DNA of 64,000 bases from Hydra vulgaris (lineage: Eukaryota > Cnidaria > Hydrozoa > Anthoathecata > Hydridae). The notes under the pieces are model-generated. The model searched no databases. It was not told the DNA's origin and saw only the letters and a program-made list of their open reading frames with translations. The stretch is taken from contig NC_088921.1 in the NCBI RefSeq assembly GCF_038396675.1, positions 306,501 through 370,500 of the forward strand. The letters are read 5' to 3'. Shown here piece by piece: positions 34,822-46,659 of the stretch (positions are counted from its first letter, which is position 1; the number at the start of each line of letters is the position of its first letter). A program made the translations under genes and the position numbers.

Positions 34822-35586
34822 ATGAGTATAGTGATAAAGTTTGCAGATTTGGTGTCGCAATACGATGGTTCGGGTGAGTTTTCAGAATGGATACAGAAAT
34901 TGGAACTGGTTGCAAAACTTCAAAAAGTTGACGAGTTGCATGTGGTGCTCCCATTATTTCTCTCTGGCGGAGCGTTTGCCGTTTATCAAGGTCTTAGTGA
35001 TGAAATAAAAGAAGACTACAAAGAAGTGAAAAATGCACTGACTACTGCCTTCTCTGCTTCTCCGCTAACAGCATACGAAGAATTCGTAAATCGCCGTCTT
35101 AAAGAGAACGAGTCTGTTGACGTATATCTCGCAGAATTAACGAGGCTGAGCAAGCTAATATTAACTCACGTAAGCGAAGAGTGGATAAGGTGCGCATTCA
35201 TTCTCGGGTTACCTGACGAAGCAAGAAAACAGCTGCAAACCGCATGCTCAATATCAACAATGTCGCTGTACCAGATCGCTGAAAAATCAAGAAGTTTGGT
35301 AATTTTACGTCGTAAAGAATCATGTTTTGTTAGTTGCGTGAATCCTGTTGCCATCAGTCCAAGGCAGGTTCCTCAAGGACGCGGAAGAAAGACCATAACT
35401 TGCTACCTTTGCTGCGAGGATGGACATATCAGTCGAAATTGTAGCGAAGAAATTGACAAGAAGAGGTGCTTTGTATGTGGAATGGACAATCACCTGGCCC
35501 TGCACTGCTATAAAAAGTGTACGAACTCAAAAAACGTGGAAGGGAAGCCACCCGTTTTTGTGCGAGCGGCTTCCCACAAAATTTAA
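34822..35586 (+). CDS. gag-like protein with two CCHC zinc knuckles
   Basis: The first ATG after the LTR is at 34822, only 14 bp past the LTR end, so a primer-binding site would overlap the start. About 254 residues are encoded. The retrotransposon gag-like region (FSEWIQKLELVAKL, LSGGAFAVYQGL, EFVNRRLKENESVDVYLAEL) resembles the capsid part of Ty3/Gypsy Gag. Two knuckles follow near the C-terminus (CYLCCEDGHISRNC and CFVCGMDNHLALHC). The frame overlaps pol by about 50 bp, with pol in -1. Confidence 0.88.
   Translation: MSIVIKFADLVSQYDGSGEFSEWIQKLELVAKLQKVDELHVVLPLFLSGGAFAVYQGLSDEIKEDYKEVKNALTTAFSASPLTAYEEFVNRRLKENESVDVYLAELTRLSKLILTHVSEEWIRCAFILGLPDEARKQLQTACSISTMSLYQIAEKSRSLVILRRKESCFVSCVNPVAISPRQVPQGRGRKTITCYLCCEDGHISRNCSEEIDKKRCFVCGMDNHLALHCYKKCTNSKNVEGKPPVFVRAASHKI
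35529..35575 (+). promoter_or_regulatory. -1 ribosomal frameshift signal between gag and pol
   Basis: The heptamer A AAA AAC is at 35529-35535, in phase with gag codons TCA AAA AAC. A 6 nt spacer (GTGGAA) follows, then a perfect 8 bp GC-rich stem GGGAAGCC (35542-35549) / GGCTTCCC (35568-35575) with an 18 nt loop. Heptamer type, spacing and stem match known retroviral -1 frameshift sites, and slippage leads directly into the pol frame. Confidence 0.85.
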
Positions 35587-38252
35587 AACCGCCAACTCTC
35601 TGCGTATATGTTAATGGAAGAAAAATAAAAGCATTGTTGGATACTGGATGCTCCAAATCCATTTTAAGTCGGGAAATTGTAAACGCAAAAAATGTCAAAC
35701 TCGCAAGAGAAAAGGTTGTTATGATGAATGGAAACTCAATTGAAATAAAACACCAGATTGTTGTTAATCTTTCTATCAATGATACCACCATCGATTTGGA
35801 ATGCCTGGTGGCAGACATTGTTCCCGAATATCAAATGCTACTTGGTATGGACGCAATACGACTGCTTGGAGGTGTCCAAGTCGGGAGAGACGGCGAAACC
35901 ATAAACTTCAATGTGGAACAACTAACTATCGGTGCTACTGCTGTTTCTCAAGAAAAAACGAGTGAAGTACCCTCGTCTACTATTCTAAAGCTGATTGATA
36001 AAGACTTCGTAGCAGAATTCAAAAATGACAGTTGGAGCGTATCTTGGAAATGGCTGATGGAACCACCAACTTTAACTAACAAAATTCCAAACTATCATAT
36101 CTCTGAGGACGTTAAAAGTGAGTACGCAATGGAAATAAGTGAATGGATAGCACAGGGATGGCTGAAACCATTTGAAGGGAGATGTAATGGCATCATTCCA
36201 TTGATGGCAGTAACTCAACGAAATAAGTTAAAAATACGTCCGGTGATGGACTACCGGGAGTTGAATCAATTTGTATCCAGTCATACTGCAGATGGGGATG
36301 TTTGCAGTACCATACTTCGCAACTGGAGAAAGTTGGGAGAAAATCTTGAGATAATCGACTTAAAGAAAGCGTACCTGCAAATTCGTGTCGACGAAGCATT
36401 ATGGAAATATCAAGTTGTGGAATATGAAGGGCAGCGTTACTGTCTAACAAGATTGGGTTTTGGTTTAAATGTGGCGCCCAGAATAATGACTAAAATCTTA
36501 AAAAAGGTACTATCCTTAGATAAATTTGTCGAGTCTGGGACGGATTCATTTATTAATGATATCATTGTCAATAATAACATAGTGTCAAGTTGCAGAGTTC
36601 AAGAGCTCTTGAAAAAATATGGCTCTGATTCTAAGTTGCCAGAAAAACTTGTCGGTGGTCGTGTGCTTGGATTGCGAGTGTACAAACAATGCAACCAAGT
36701 CCGTTGGAAACGTGACAACATACCCAAAGTTCCGGAAGGAAAAATGACACGTCGGCAAATCTTTTCTTGGTGCGGACAGCTGACCGGACATTTTCCAATA
36801 GCAAATTGTCTGCGTCCTTCGTGCAGCTATCTAAAAAGAGTTTCGAGTAGTTGTGGATGGGACTCTTTGGTGAACGAACGAGTTGTTAAATTAGTAAGCA
36901 GTTTGAATGAAAGACTTACAAAGGAAGATCCCGTTCATGGGTCATGGAACGTCAAAAACATTTCTGAAGCAACAGTGTGGTGCGATGCAAGCAGTTTAGC
37001 TTTTGGCTTAGTTTTGGAAGTGGCTGGGGAAATAGTAAAAGACTGTTCGTGGCTGAGGAAACAAGATGATACGGCTCACATTAATCTTGCAGAGTTAGAA
37101 GCCGTAATAAAAGGAATTAATCTAGGAACAAAATGGGGATTATGTATTAACATAAAGTGTGATTCGGCTACTGTTGTCGGTTGGTTGAGCTCCTTAATTA
37201 TCGTTAACAAACCCGTTCGAGTACACGGTCTGGGAGAACCACTTGTCCATCGCCGGTTGTCGTTAATTGAAGACCTTGTGAAGGAGTGCAATATAAAATT
37301 AAAACTTTTCCTGGTAAAGTCAGCAGAAAACAAAGCCGATGCTCTTACGAGGGTACCACAGAACTGGCTGCATGCAAACCATTCTGCAATGACAGCAAAC
37401 ATTGTACCGCCTGATGTATAGTCGTTTCATAATCTTCATCACTTTGGAGTCAATCAAACACTTTACTTGATGAAACAAACATATCCGAAGGAGAAAGTTT
37501 GCAGAAAAGACGTTGAATCAGTCGTGAAAAATTGCGAAAGATGTTTATCGGTGGATCCTGCGCCGATTAGATGGGAAGAAGGAAATCTTGAAGTTGGAAA
37601 GAGCTGGCATCGTTTGGCTATTGACATAACCCACTACAAATCAGAGATTTACTTGTCTATTATTGACTGTGGAAAAAGGAGCAAGTTTGCAATTTGGAGA
37701 AGGCTACAGAACGAGAAAGAAACAACAGTGTGCTTCCATTTAGAAGAAATATTCCGAGAAAGAGGACCTCTGTGGCAAGTTCTACTTGACAACAGCAAGA
37801 CTTTTCGCTCAAAACTCGTTGGTGAATTATGCGCAGATTGGGGAGTGTCCATCTTGTTTCGTTGCGCTTACAGGTCATCTGGAAATGGAATTGTTGAACG
37901 TCATCATCGCACAATCAAGCGCATGGCAGCCAGAAGTGGCAAAGACCCGTTAAAAATGGTATATTGGTATAACATAGCTCTCAGAAAAAATGGCGAGGAA
38001 ACATCGCTCCCCTACAAAGCTATATTTTCCTACGAGTGGAAACCACACACAATTTCTGCCAAAACTAACGCGGAAGTTCTCCACAACTATACACAAGGAC
38101 AAGAAGTATTTGTAAAACCACCTGACTCAAAATGCACGAGCGAATGGAACAGAGGAAGAGTCTCAGATGAAAGACGAGGAGTTTCGGTAGAAATCGATGG
38201 ATTGCCGAGACACATGTCGGACGATCGTCCTGCTCCCATTGTAGCTGACTAG
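35535..38252 (+). pseudogene. pol polyprotein with stop and altered RT active site
   Basis: Read in -1 relative to gag. In order: protease (ALLDTGCSKSILS, later LLGMD), RT (IRPVMDYRELNQ, IIDLKKAYLQI, LGFGLNVAPRIMTKIL), RNase H (VWCDASS, NLAELEAV, IKCDSATVVGWL, NKADALTR), an HHCC integrase finger (HNLHHFG..CERC) and the integrase core (AIDIT, LLDNSKTF, GIVERHHRT). TAG at 37419-37421 separates RNase H from integrase in the same frame. The RT motif expected as (Y/F)xDD reads FIND, with Asn for the first Asp. The product is therefore probably inactive. Confidence 0.88.
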
Positions 38253-38368
38253 TCTATCAGAGAATCGGAAGAACCCATCGCGGATAACCTAAATCTCCGA
38301 AGATCGACGCGAGTGCGGAGGTTTCCGAATAAGTATGCGGACTTTGTGATCTAGAGATCAAGGGGTGT

Positions 38369-38570
38369 TGTAATTAGTGTAAATAACTGTATTATATATA
38401 AACTATTGTTGTATTGCGACAGAAGGAACGTTGTGGGTGTGTCATTTATTACATTGTATATAACGTTTATAATGTTTATTATACCCTCGGGGGTATTTGC
38501 AAATGTATATATATTGAGTAAAGATATTTACAAAGTGTGTGAGAAAAACAAATATAGAATTAATATTACA
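38369..38570 (+). repeat. 3' LTR
   Basis: 202 bp. Preceded by purine-rich AGAGATCAAGGGGTGT and followed by the GAAAA duplication. Confidence 0.92.
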
Positions 38571-38623
38571 GAAAAGTTGCAAAAAATTACTATCTTTAGC
38601 ATTGAATTAGGGCTATAAATATA

Positions 38624-38627
<4 letters not shown>

Positions 38628-38691
<64 letters not shown>
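38628..38691. repeat. (TA)n microsatellite
   Basis: About 64 bp of uninterrupted TA dinucleotides. Confidence 0.95.
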
Positions 38692-38693
<2 letters not shown>

Positions 38694-39619
38694 AGTTTTT
38701 ATTAAAGTGTAAATACATATCATGCGTTTTTTTATAAAATCTGCTCTTTAAAAGTTATATAGATATTGAAATTCAATTTATTTAAAAAACTAGTACAAAA
38801 ACTAGAAATAATCAGCTGGATAAAGTAAATGACGGTTTCCTTAACATTCAATGTCATTACTTATAAAGATAAATTTCATTTGGAATCTCCCACATATAGT
38901 TTAAAACTGGAATCTCAAATTCCAGTTTACAACTATATGTCTAAATTACAGTTAAATAGTAGTTTTAATTAAAATATACATAAAAATAACTGTTTTTTTA
39001 ATGAAATACAAATATATTTACGACATTAGTCATCAGAAGGTATATGTTGTAAACTGTAATCCTAGATATACATATTATGAACCCATGTGTGAATTTTTAG
39101 ATCATAAGAAGCATCATGGATCGCGTCTATCCACGAGTTTGATAGTAGGTTACTTTATTGGTAAAAAGATGGTTCAGAAACCATTTTGAGTTTTTATTAA
39201 GAGAAAATTTATTTACTTGGCATGAAAATCAATCAAAAAAATATTGCCGTGATGAACTTCTAAAATAAATATCGCAACTACGCCAAGTTTTCATATCTTT
39301 TAATTTTTCCAAGCCAGATCTTTGTGATAAAAACGAGTCCCTTCCAATTGCGCTGGGTCTTAACTACTGCACGGTAATCATCAAAACCAAGATATTTATT
39401 GATGAAGTCTGAATTCTATTACTGAATTGTAATTTAGTTTAAGATAGCTTCAAAAATATTTTCTTTCCCTTTCTCTGGTGTCTAGTGGTAAAAAAACTTT
39501 CCAATCTCTAAATACTTTAACATATATATTCTGATTACCTATAATTACTTCAATATATTTACACAACATTACGTTACAGTTCTGTCACTTTATATAATAC
39601 AACGTATAATATATAAATC
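38692..39619. other. Unassigned stretch with a small open frame
   Basis: A 62-codon frame beginning with ATG (39001-39189) is present, but it shows no motif I recognise and could be chance. A hairpin with ~20 bp arms (CATATAGTTTAAAACTGGAA and complement) lies at about 38892-38939. Confidence 0.4.
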
Positions 39620-40206
39620 CAGTGGTGTACATTGGATTTTTAAATGTTTGAGTTTTGACACTTACAGACATTATGCAAACTCCAAACTTTTGTATGTTTA
39701 TGCTTATATCAAATAGAATGTTTTGCAAAGAAATGGGGAGATTGGAGCTTGAGAACAAAAAAACCCTAATTTTTAGGGCCCACCCAGCCCTTAACGTGGG
39801 AGCAACGAGTTTATAAAATATTTTCTTTACTATTTTTATCTAAATTTATATTCATCAACAAATTTCAAATTTCCTGTAATAATCTCTTATTTTTCAAAAA
39901 CTATGACCATATAAAGTTTTAACCCTCCTCAGTTTGAGGGGGCTGTAAACATTGCAGGGTCATAAAAACTAAACACTAAGAGATTATTGCATAAAACGTG
40001 AAATTTGTTGATGAATATGAATTTAGATAAAAATAGTAAAGAAAATATTTAATAAACTTGTTGCTCCCACGTTAAGGGCTGGGTGAGCCCAAAAATTCTT
40101 TACAAAACAATTATTTTTTGATATAAGCATGAACATACAAAAGTTTGGAGTTTGCACAATGTAAGCATCAAAACTCAAACATCTAAAAATCCAGTGTACA
40201 CCACTG
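39620..40206. mobile_element. Foldback MITE, CAGTGGTGTAC termini, AAATC duplication
   Basis: Starts CAGTGGTGTACATTGG and ends GTGTACACCACTG. AAATC lies on both sides (39615-39619 and 40207-40211). The halves are long inverted repeats sharing TTTGAGTTTTGAC, CTTTTGTATGTTTATGC and CAGCCCTTAACGTGGGAGCA. Same family as 10731-11352. Confidence 0.88.
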
Positions 40207-40277
40207 AAATCATAACATTATATAATTTAGTTTAACAAGTATAACAAAGTATGACGTGATTTAACAAATAATGTTTC

Positions 40278-40541
40278 TTAGGGGTTGTCCATAAAGTACG
40301 TACGCTTTTTTTTTGCCGTCCCCCCTCCCTCCCGCATTTTGCAATACGCTTTTTTGAGTACCCTCCACCTCCCTAAAAGTACCTACGCTGTTAACGTATT
40401 TATCTAACATTTTATGATATTTTTTTTAATTTAGAGTCTCCTTTCATGTATAATCAACTCACTGCCCTCGCATCTCAAATACGCCATCTGCAGACCCCCT
40501 CTTCCCCTACGAGCGTACGTACTTTATGGACAATCCCTTAT
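40278..40541. mobile_element. GTCCATAAAGTACGTACGC MITE, copy 2
   Basis: Terminal inverted repeats GGGGTTGTCCATAAAGTACG and, reversed, GGGATTGTCCATAAAGTACG surround a C-rich centre. TTA borders both ends. Related to the copy at 26078-26354. Confidence 0.8.
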
Positions 40542-41889
40542 CCTAAAAACTCAGCGTCTCTTAAAAAGTAAAAATAAAAAAAAATACAAAACTGTTTCTT
40601 TAAATATAAACATGTTATTTTAAAGGAAAATCCTAGAACACTATAAAGTTTTATCGATAAATGGTATATCATAGTTTTAGTGATATATCATTTTAAATGA
40701 TATATCAAGTTTTATCGATATATGATATATCATAGAGTATGTTTTTTCCGCAACTTTTTTACTTATAACTTAGGTTCCATTACAACAGAAAAACATTATT
40801 CTGAGGTACACATCACTATCAATAACTCAAATTTCTTAAAAAGTGGAGAAAAAACAAGATAATTCTAACGTCGCGACATGTCAATGTAATTGTTGATATA
40901 ATTGTTGATTAGTATGAGTTTAGACGTCCACTCGATGTTTGTCGGATGTCTTGAGATGTCCAATGACCATTGTTCTAGAACAAAATAAAAAGTTTTAAAA
41001 GTGACATATTCAAAACTTAAAAGTGACATATTCAAAAATGTTTAATGTTTACAGCCATTTCCAAAAAAAAAAAATGCTTTGGAGTATACGGAGAATACGC
41101 ATATATGTTTATATTCATACCTCCAAAGTTATTAAGGTCCTAAGTTTAGAAAAAATTATCAAAATGCTTTTTATAAAACCGTTTTTAAATTTGGGTCTAA
41201 TTATAGTCATTTTCAACAACTAGGAATAAATCTAAACTACAAAGTTTTAGCAAACCAGGTGTTTATTAAGTCGGATGCAGCTGCGGAAAACCTTATTTAG
41301 GTAAAACAGCTTTAAATTTTATCAAGAATACTTTAACATGTAAAAAAAGTTAAGATTGTAAATGTGATTCCTCTAAAATATCTAATCATAAAAAACTCTA
41401 CCAAGGAGAAATAAAATGGGATACAACATAATTAGTATTTATCTTTCAACACACTTGAAAGTTTCAGAGGTCTCAGAAATATTGAATATGTTTTAAGAAA
41501 CTTAAGAAATTTAAGAAACCATTGATGCGTTATTAACAATCTTAAAAACGATGCTAATGCAGTGTTTTTTCTATTTAATGCTTTTTGTAAAAATACTTTG
41601 ACGTTGCTGTTGAATGATGGAGCTGTCCATTAGTTTCAAAATATAACAAATATAAATAAATATAAGTATTGAATGTTCTTTGTTCAAACGACTTCGTTCA
41701 AAGACAAATTAATATATTTAAACTCGTTTATACAAAACATTAAAAAGTATTTTGAGTTTTTTATAAAACCTCATAATTTTTTAATGGATTAAAAAAAATG
41801 ATAACAATAATTATAATAGCAATAATAATAATATTAAACACTGGAGAACCCAATATTTTTTATTGAATGGTAAATAAAATAGTTGCTAA
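40542..41889. other. AT-rich stretch without a recognised gene
   Basis: It holds a nested palindromic cluster of TATCGATA/GATATATCAT motifs (40650-40735). Short open frames (e.g. 41023-41223) show no family resemblance. Confidence 0.5.
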
Positions 41890-43110
41890 ACAATTTCTTT
41901 TTAATTATGTGCGTATGTATTTCCGAGAAAGTTCTTAACAATGACTTTAAATGATATCAAAGCATTCTTCTTAAGATCTGGCATAGTTCTGGTAAAATGT
42001 TTATCTTTGATAAACATTTTACCAAAACTATTTTGTCAAATTTGTGGACCATCAAAGACACCGACTTTAATTTTATTAATTGGTAGTCTTGGAAATGCAA
42101 TAACAATGCACTTGAAATCATCGTCATTAGTCAGCAGTGCTTTCACAAATTGCTTTATGAGACCTAATTTTATGTTCAAAGGTGAAAATTTTAATGTCAA
42201 CAAGCAGTTCATGTAAAATGTTTGGATCTCCAGACTTAAGATCAGATCTTGGAGGCCCGTTTGTTTCAACCCAATTCTTATCTCCAGCTCTTCCATCCAA
42301 TATAAAGAGAATGCAAGGATACTTTGTGTCAAAACGTAGCTAATTAAGGAGGAAATACACCATTTTAGGGTCAACGCAGATTGTCTGATAATGCTTCTTT
42401 TACTGTAATAACTCAATAACTCTTTTTAAATCCATGTTCAGAATGGACAGAATGCCCAGTATACACTTCACCAAATAAATCGCTATTAAGTAGCAGGACG
42501 CACTTCAAGCTCTTCTTTGAACAATCAATGAACATTCGCCATTTAATTAAGTTGTAGTCTGAAAATCCCAATTCCTTAAGTAAACCAAAAATTTTATGGC
42601 ATAACACAAAAACACTTCAATTTTAAACTACTGCAGAAATATATTTTCTATAGTACGAAAGTAAGATACTTTTACTCCTTTTTCAACTAAATTTTCTCAT
42701 TTAGTCTTAATGCTAGAATTTCTGAAGCTTTTTTGGATAGGCCCAAATCCTGTTCCGAATCATTCAACTCTAGTTCATCAAATCCCCTGAGCTGAACTGT
42801 GATGTTCAAAATCTGCATCATTTCTTTCAGTGTCTTCTTGAACATCACTTATTTTTTCTAGAGAAGATAGTTGTTTGAATACTGGCTCTGGAATTTCCTT
42901 TGAATGACACGTTGGTCTTAAAGCTGATGGTAAATTAGGATAAACTATTTTCCTTTTATTTTTTTATTTAAAGTCTTTTACTAGACAGAAGTAACAGTCC
43001 GTTGAATGATCTTTTTGCTCACACCAAACCTTGGGAATCCCGAATGCTAACTTTTCTTGTGTTCCCTTAGTCCACATAAGTAAACATTTGACACACTACT
43101 TGCACACTTT
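41890..43110 (-). pseudogene. Decayed transposase-like gene
   Basis: On the minus strand, from ~43110: IPKVWCEQKDHSTDCYFC, then YPNLPSALRPTCHSKEIPEP. Further on (42607-42413) come KELGFSDYNLIKWRMFIDCSK and SLKCVLLLNSDL, then a GRAGDKNW-like segment, INKIKVGVFDGPQI (near 42050) and an NALISF..NFLGNT-like end. I recognise these as conserved blocks of a family common as uncharacterised proteins in Hydra, aphids and other invertebrates, which I believe are transposon-derived. Frameshifts and stops occur between blocks. The superfamily is not assigned. Confidence 0.6.
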
Positions 43111-44039
43111 GTAAGGGGCTCATGGCTTGTCTTGATCACCAAGTTTCATCAGGAACATTTAAATGTAAAACTCGCATGTTTTGAAAACAATAAAAAATAT
43201 TTTAACAAAATTAAAAACTTATACAAAAGTAGCTTGTAGCCCAGACAAACTATTTTTGTAGATTACGATTGATTTTGTAGATTCCGCTGATTACCATTGG
43301 ATTCGTCTACCCTACGTAGACAAATCCAATCGTAATCAGCGGGTAACTCTTTTACGGTAAAATTTGTTTAACTAAAGCGCAAGGGGTGGAGAAAAAAGTT
43401 GACTTCTTAGAAAAAAAACGATTTCAGTTTTGGAATCAATGTCAATTTTAATCAAAATAGGCCCCCAAATCAAGTTCAACAAAAAATTTTAATCAAATTG
43501 TTTCTCAGAGTAATTTATTGAAATATTTATAACTCAAAATATCACACATTTACATATAGTTTTACATAGAGTTTTACCTGTATTTGGCTTTACCATCTAA
43601 AAAACAATTGTGTTTTATCAAAAAAACACATCATATAAAGTATCAAAGTTCACATTTTCTTCAACTAAATAGAAAATGGTAGTAAAACTAAAAAATGAAT
43701 ATTAGATAAATTTTGTTTATAAAACTCAACTAAAAATTGCTAGACTACAACGAAATTAAAATTTCAATATTATATTTTTTCAACGGAGGTCAGAAATACA
43801 CATTTCATTCTAATATATACAATGTTTTCCTTCACGTAAATCTAAGGCCGACGGTTTTGAAGTAGGAGGGCGCAACCGCCAGTCTCTAAAAAAATGTTCT
43901 ATATATCTATAAACTATAAAAAAAATGATAAAAAAAATCGTCTAGAAAAAAAGTCAAGGACATGCAGCCCTGGTGTTGTCGTCCCTGAAATCAGAATTAA
44001 AGTTTCTTTTTAATATATAACTTGCTTATAAGCTAATTT
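43111..44039. other. Spacer with a strong hairpin
   Basis: No gene is seen. At 43284-43342, 27 bp arms (CCGCTGATTAC.ATTGGATT.GTCTAC and complement, two mismatches) surround a 5 bp loop. It may be the end or centre of a small foldback element. Confidence 0.6.
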
Positions 44040-44925
44040 TATTGAAATCATTTCCATAGTTGACCATAGGATTTTAACTGAAAAATTGTATCACTATGGT
44101 ATACGGGGTATCGCTAATGATTGGTTTTCATACTATATTAACAATCGTACTCAGTTTGCCTCGATTAATGGGTTTCAATCCACATGTAAAGTTATTAAGT
44201 ATGGTGTACCACAGGGTTCTGTTCTAGGACCTTTACTGTTTTTAATATATATTAACGATCTGCCTCACTCTATAAATAATTCGATTGTTCATCATTTCGT
44301 TGACGACACTAATCTTCTATGCATAAATAAATTGTAAAAAAATTAATTCAGATCTCCATTATTTGTGTCATTGATTAAATAGTAGCCGTTTTTTCCAAAA
44401 TTTCAATAAAACTGAATTTATTATTTTTCACCCTCCAAAAAAAAAGATTGATAGTAATAATGTGAAAATTAGAATTAATGGTAAAAGACTTTTCCCATCT
44501 AAATATATAAATACCTCGGGCTATTTCTTGACAAAAACCTATCATGGTACTATCAACTAATTCAATTAAATAAAAAACTCTTATGTGCCAATAGTATGCT
44601 GTCATTAATACGACACTATGTTCCCCAACATGTTTTAATATCAATTCACTATTCCTTGTTTTCCTCACATCTAAGTTATTGTTGCACTGTTTGGGGTCAA
44701 AAAGCTCATTTTCTATTAAATCGTATAAACAGTTTACAACGCACTTCCTTAAGAATTATGACATTTTCTCCATTACGATCTAATATCGAAAATAGGTTTT
44801 CTGAATTAAAAATTCTAAAATTTCAAGATCTTGTAAAGCTTTATAATTGTCTCTTTGTGTTTGATTTTCTTCAAAATAAACTACCAAATTCCTTTAATAA
44901 TTTTTTAATTAAAAAGTGACACACA
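44040..44925 (+). pseudogene. CR1/L2-like reverse transcriptase fragment
   Basis: It begins just after motif A (VDHRILTEKL) and runs through NNRTQFASINGFQS, YGVPQGSVLGPLLFLIYIND and a HFVDDTNLL motif (Val for the usual Ala in FADD). After a stop it continues in other frames with the KTEFIIFHPPKKK region and then the thumb (MLSLIRHYVPQHVLISIHYS, LSYCCTVWGQ) to 44919. Truncated at 5' and shifted. Confidence 0.8.
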
Positions 44926-45589
44926 CAAATATTACACGCGAAATACTAAAAATTTTAACTTGCACACTTCCTTTTTCAACACTATTAAATATGGTGAGCG
45001 CTATATAAAACATCAATGTGTTTCTCACTGGAACCAAATAATATCATTTATAAAAAAAAGATTTTAACTAAATACCCTTTTATTACCAACATTCTTCTTC
45101 TCAATCGAAACCAAATTAAGAAATTAATATTTGAGTATATATTTAATGAATATTAATTTTATCTTTTATTATTATTGCTTTTTTTAAATTACTGTATTTA
45201 TAAAACTATTATTACTTTTATTTTATACTGTCTTTTTTAACTCTACTAATATTACTATTATCATTAATTTATCTTTGTTTTAGAAATCTTATTACTATTA
45301 TTTATAATCATAGTGATAGTGATTCAATTGTAGTAATAGTTTTTATGGTTATTGCCCAAATTTTTGCAATTGTTATTTTTATTTTAATAATTTCTGTCAT
45401 AGTTATAAACTTTACTTTAATTATTTTTACCATTGTTTTTATCATTAGTTATAATTTTTAGTAAAGTTATCATGATATAGTTACTATTAGTTTTTTTGTT
45501 CACATTATTAATAATATTATTATTTTTATTATTGCAATTATTAATATCATCTTTATTTATTAGTGCTCCTATTACTTTTTTTTATTACT
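44926..45589. other. AT-rich, (ATT)-rich spacer
   Basis: Low-complexity TTATTATTA-type sequence. Part of it may be the 3' region of the preceding retroelement. No gene is seen. Confidence 0.5.
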
Positions 45590-46180
45590 TGTGTTATTGT
45601 TGTTTATGCCAGTATTTCCTTGTCTTAATTTTTTTTTTAGTTTATTTGTTTATTAAGGTCCATTGACAAGTTTTTAACTATATGAGTAACATCAAACTTA
45701 ATTTTATAAATTATAATTAAGTTTGTAATTTTTAAATTCATGATTAAATAAATAGAAATGGATAGTAATATTTTACTAAAAGACTTTTCAAACACAGAAG
45801 CACAAGTTTTTCAGATAAACAATTTTGACTCGCAATAATTTAAAACAGATTCATTTGAAACTGAACTTGAAACTTTAAAGAAGAGTTTTACTGCGATACA
45901 CGTAAATATTAGAAGTATAAATAAATCGTTCGATAATCTAAAACAGTTCATAATACAATGCAATTACTTATTTAGATAATTTTCCTAAAATAAAAATGGT
46001 GCTCCGATAAATCTCCTCAAGCAAGGTTTAAACTGCAGATTATACACCAATAACTTCTGAAAGAAAAAAAAAAAACAATTGCAGGAGGAATATCCGAAAT
46101 GATAAAGCGAATAAAAAAGGAAAAGTCCTATGTTGACAACGAGTTCTTTACAATTGAGATAATCAAAAAATCAAAAAATG
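45590..46180 (+). repeat. Direct repeat A: 5' part of an L2/CR1-like ORF2
   Basis: Matches 46660-47245 in order and orientation at high similarity. It includes ATGGATAGTAATATTTTAC and the start of an endonuclease (FTAIHVNIRSINKSFDNL), then, after a deletion, IAGGISEMIKRIKKEKSYVD. Both copies share the same internal deletion, so they are a duplication and not independent insertions. Confidence 0.8.
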
Positions 46181-46659
46181 ATGCAATGCAATGAAATCTG
46201 GATTAACGGTAAAAATACAAGTTAATTGATGCGATGTCACATTCATTCATTCATATATTCATTTATACATACATTATATTTACTTTCTACAACCTGTTTG
46301 TAAACCTCCCCCTCCCCCTCCGTATTTGATGCAGAAGCTGAAATAGTTTATTGTGACGCAGAAGCAAAAATTATGTTTACAATAATTAATTATACATAAG
46401 CAATGAAATAATACAATGATTTGTAATTAGTTTTCTGGCCGCCAAAAATTTCTAGCCAGTTGGACTGTACCTCCCGTAATCCAGGCACTGTTTTCTCGTA
46501 CATTTTTTTCTCACTCATCTTATCTTATCCGATTATTCTCTCTCTTTTTTTCTTTTTTATCAGTTTTACTTCTTTAATATTTTTTTTCTGATTCCGATTT
46601 TTTAAAATATTATACTACGTTATAATTATTATGTTCCTATTACTTTTTTTTATTATTTA

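Larger units (their letters stand above)
34607..38570 (+). mobile_element. LTR retrotransposon with GAAAA target duplication
   Basis: Two 202 bp LTRs (34607-34808, 38369-38570) begin TGTAATTAG and end AATATTACA and look identical base for base. GAAAA flanks the element on both sides (34602-34606 and 38571-38575). The purine-rich AGAGATCAAGGGG just before the 3' LTR fits a polypurine tract. The order gag, protease, RT, RNase H, integrase fits a Ty3/Gypsy-like (Metaviridae) element; the clade is not certain. Identical LTRs imply recent insertion, yet pol carries lesions. Confidence 0.92.

Noticed and set aside
39001-39189. 62-codon frame starting with ATG as a host gene
   Set aside because: No recognisable domain, no supporting splice structure; chance is likely in this composition.
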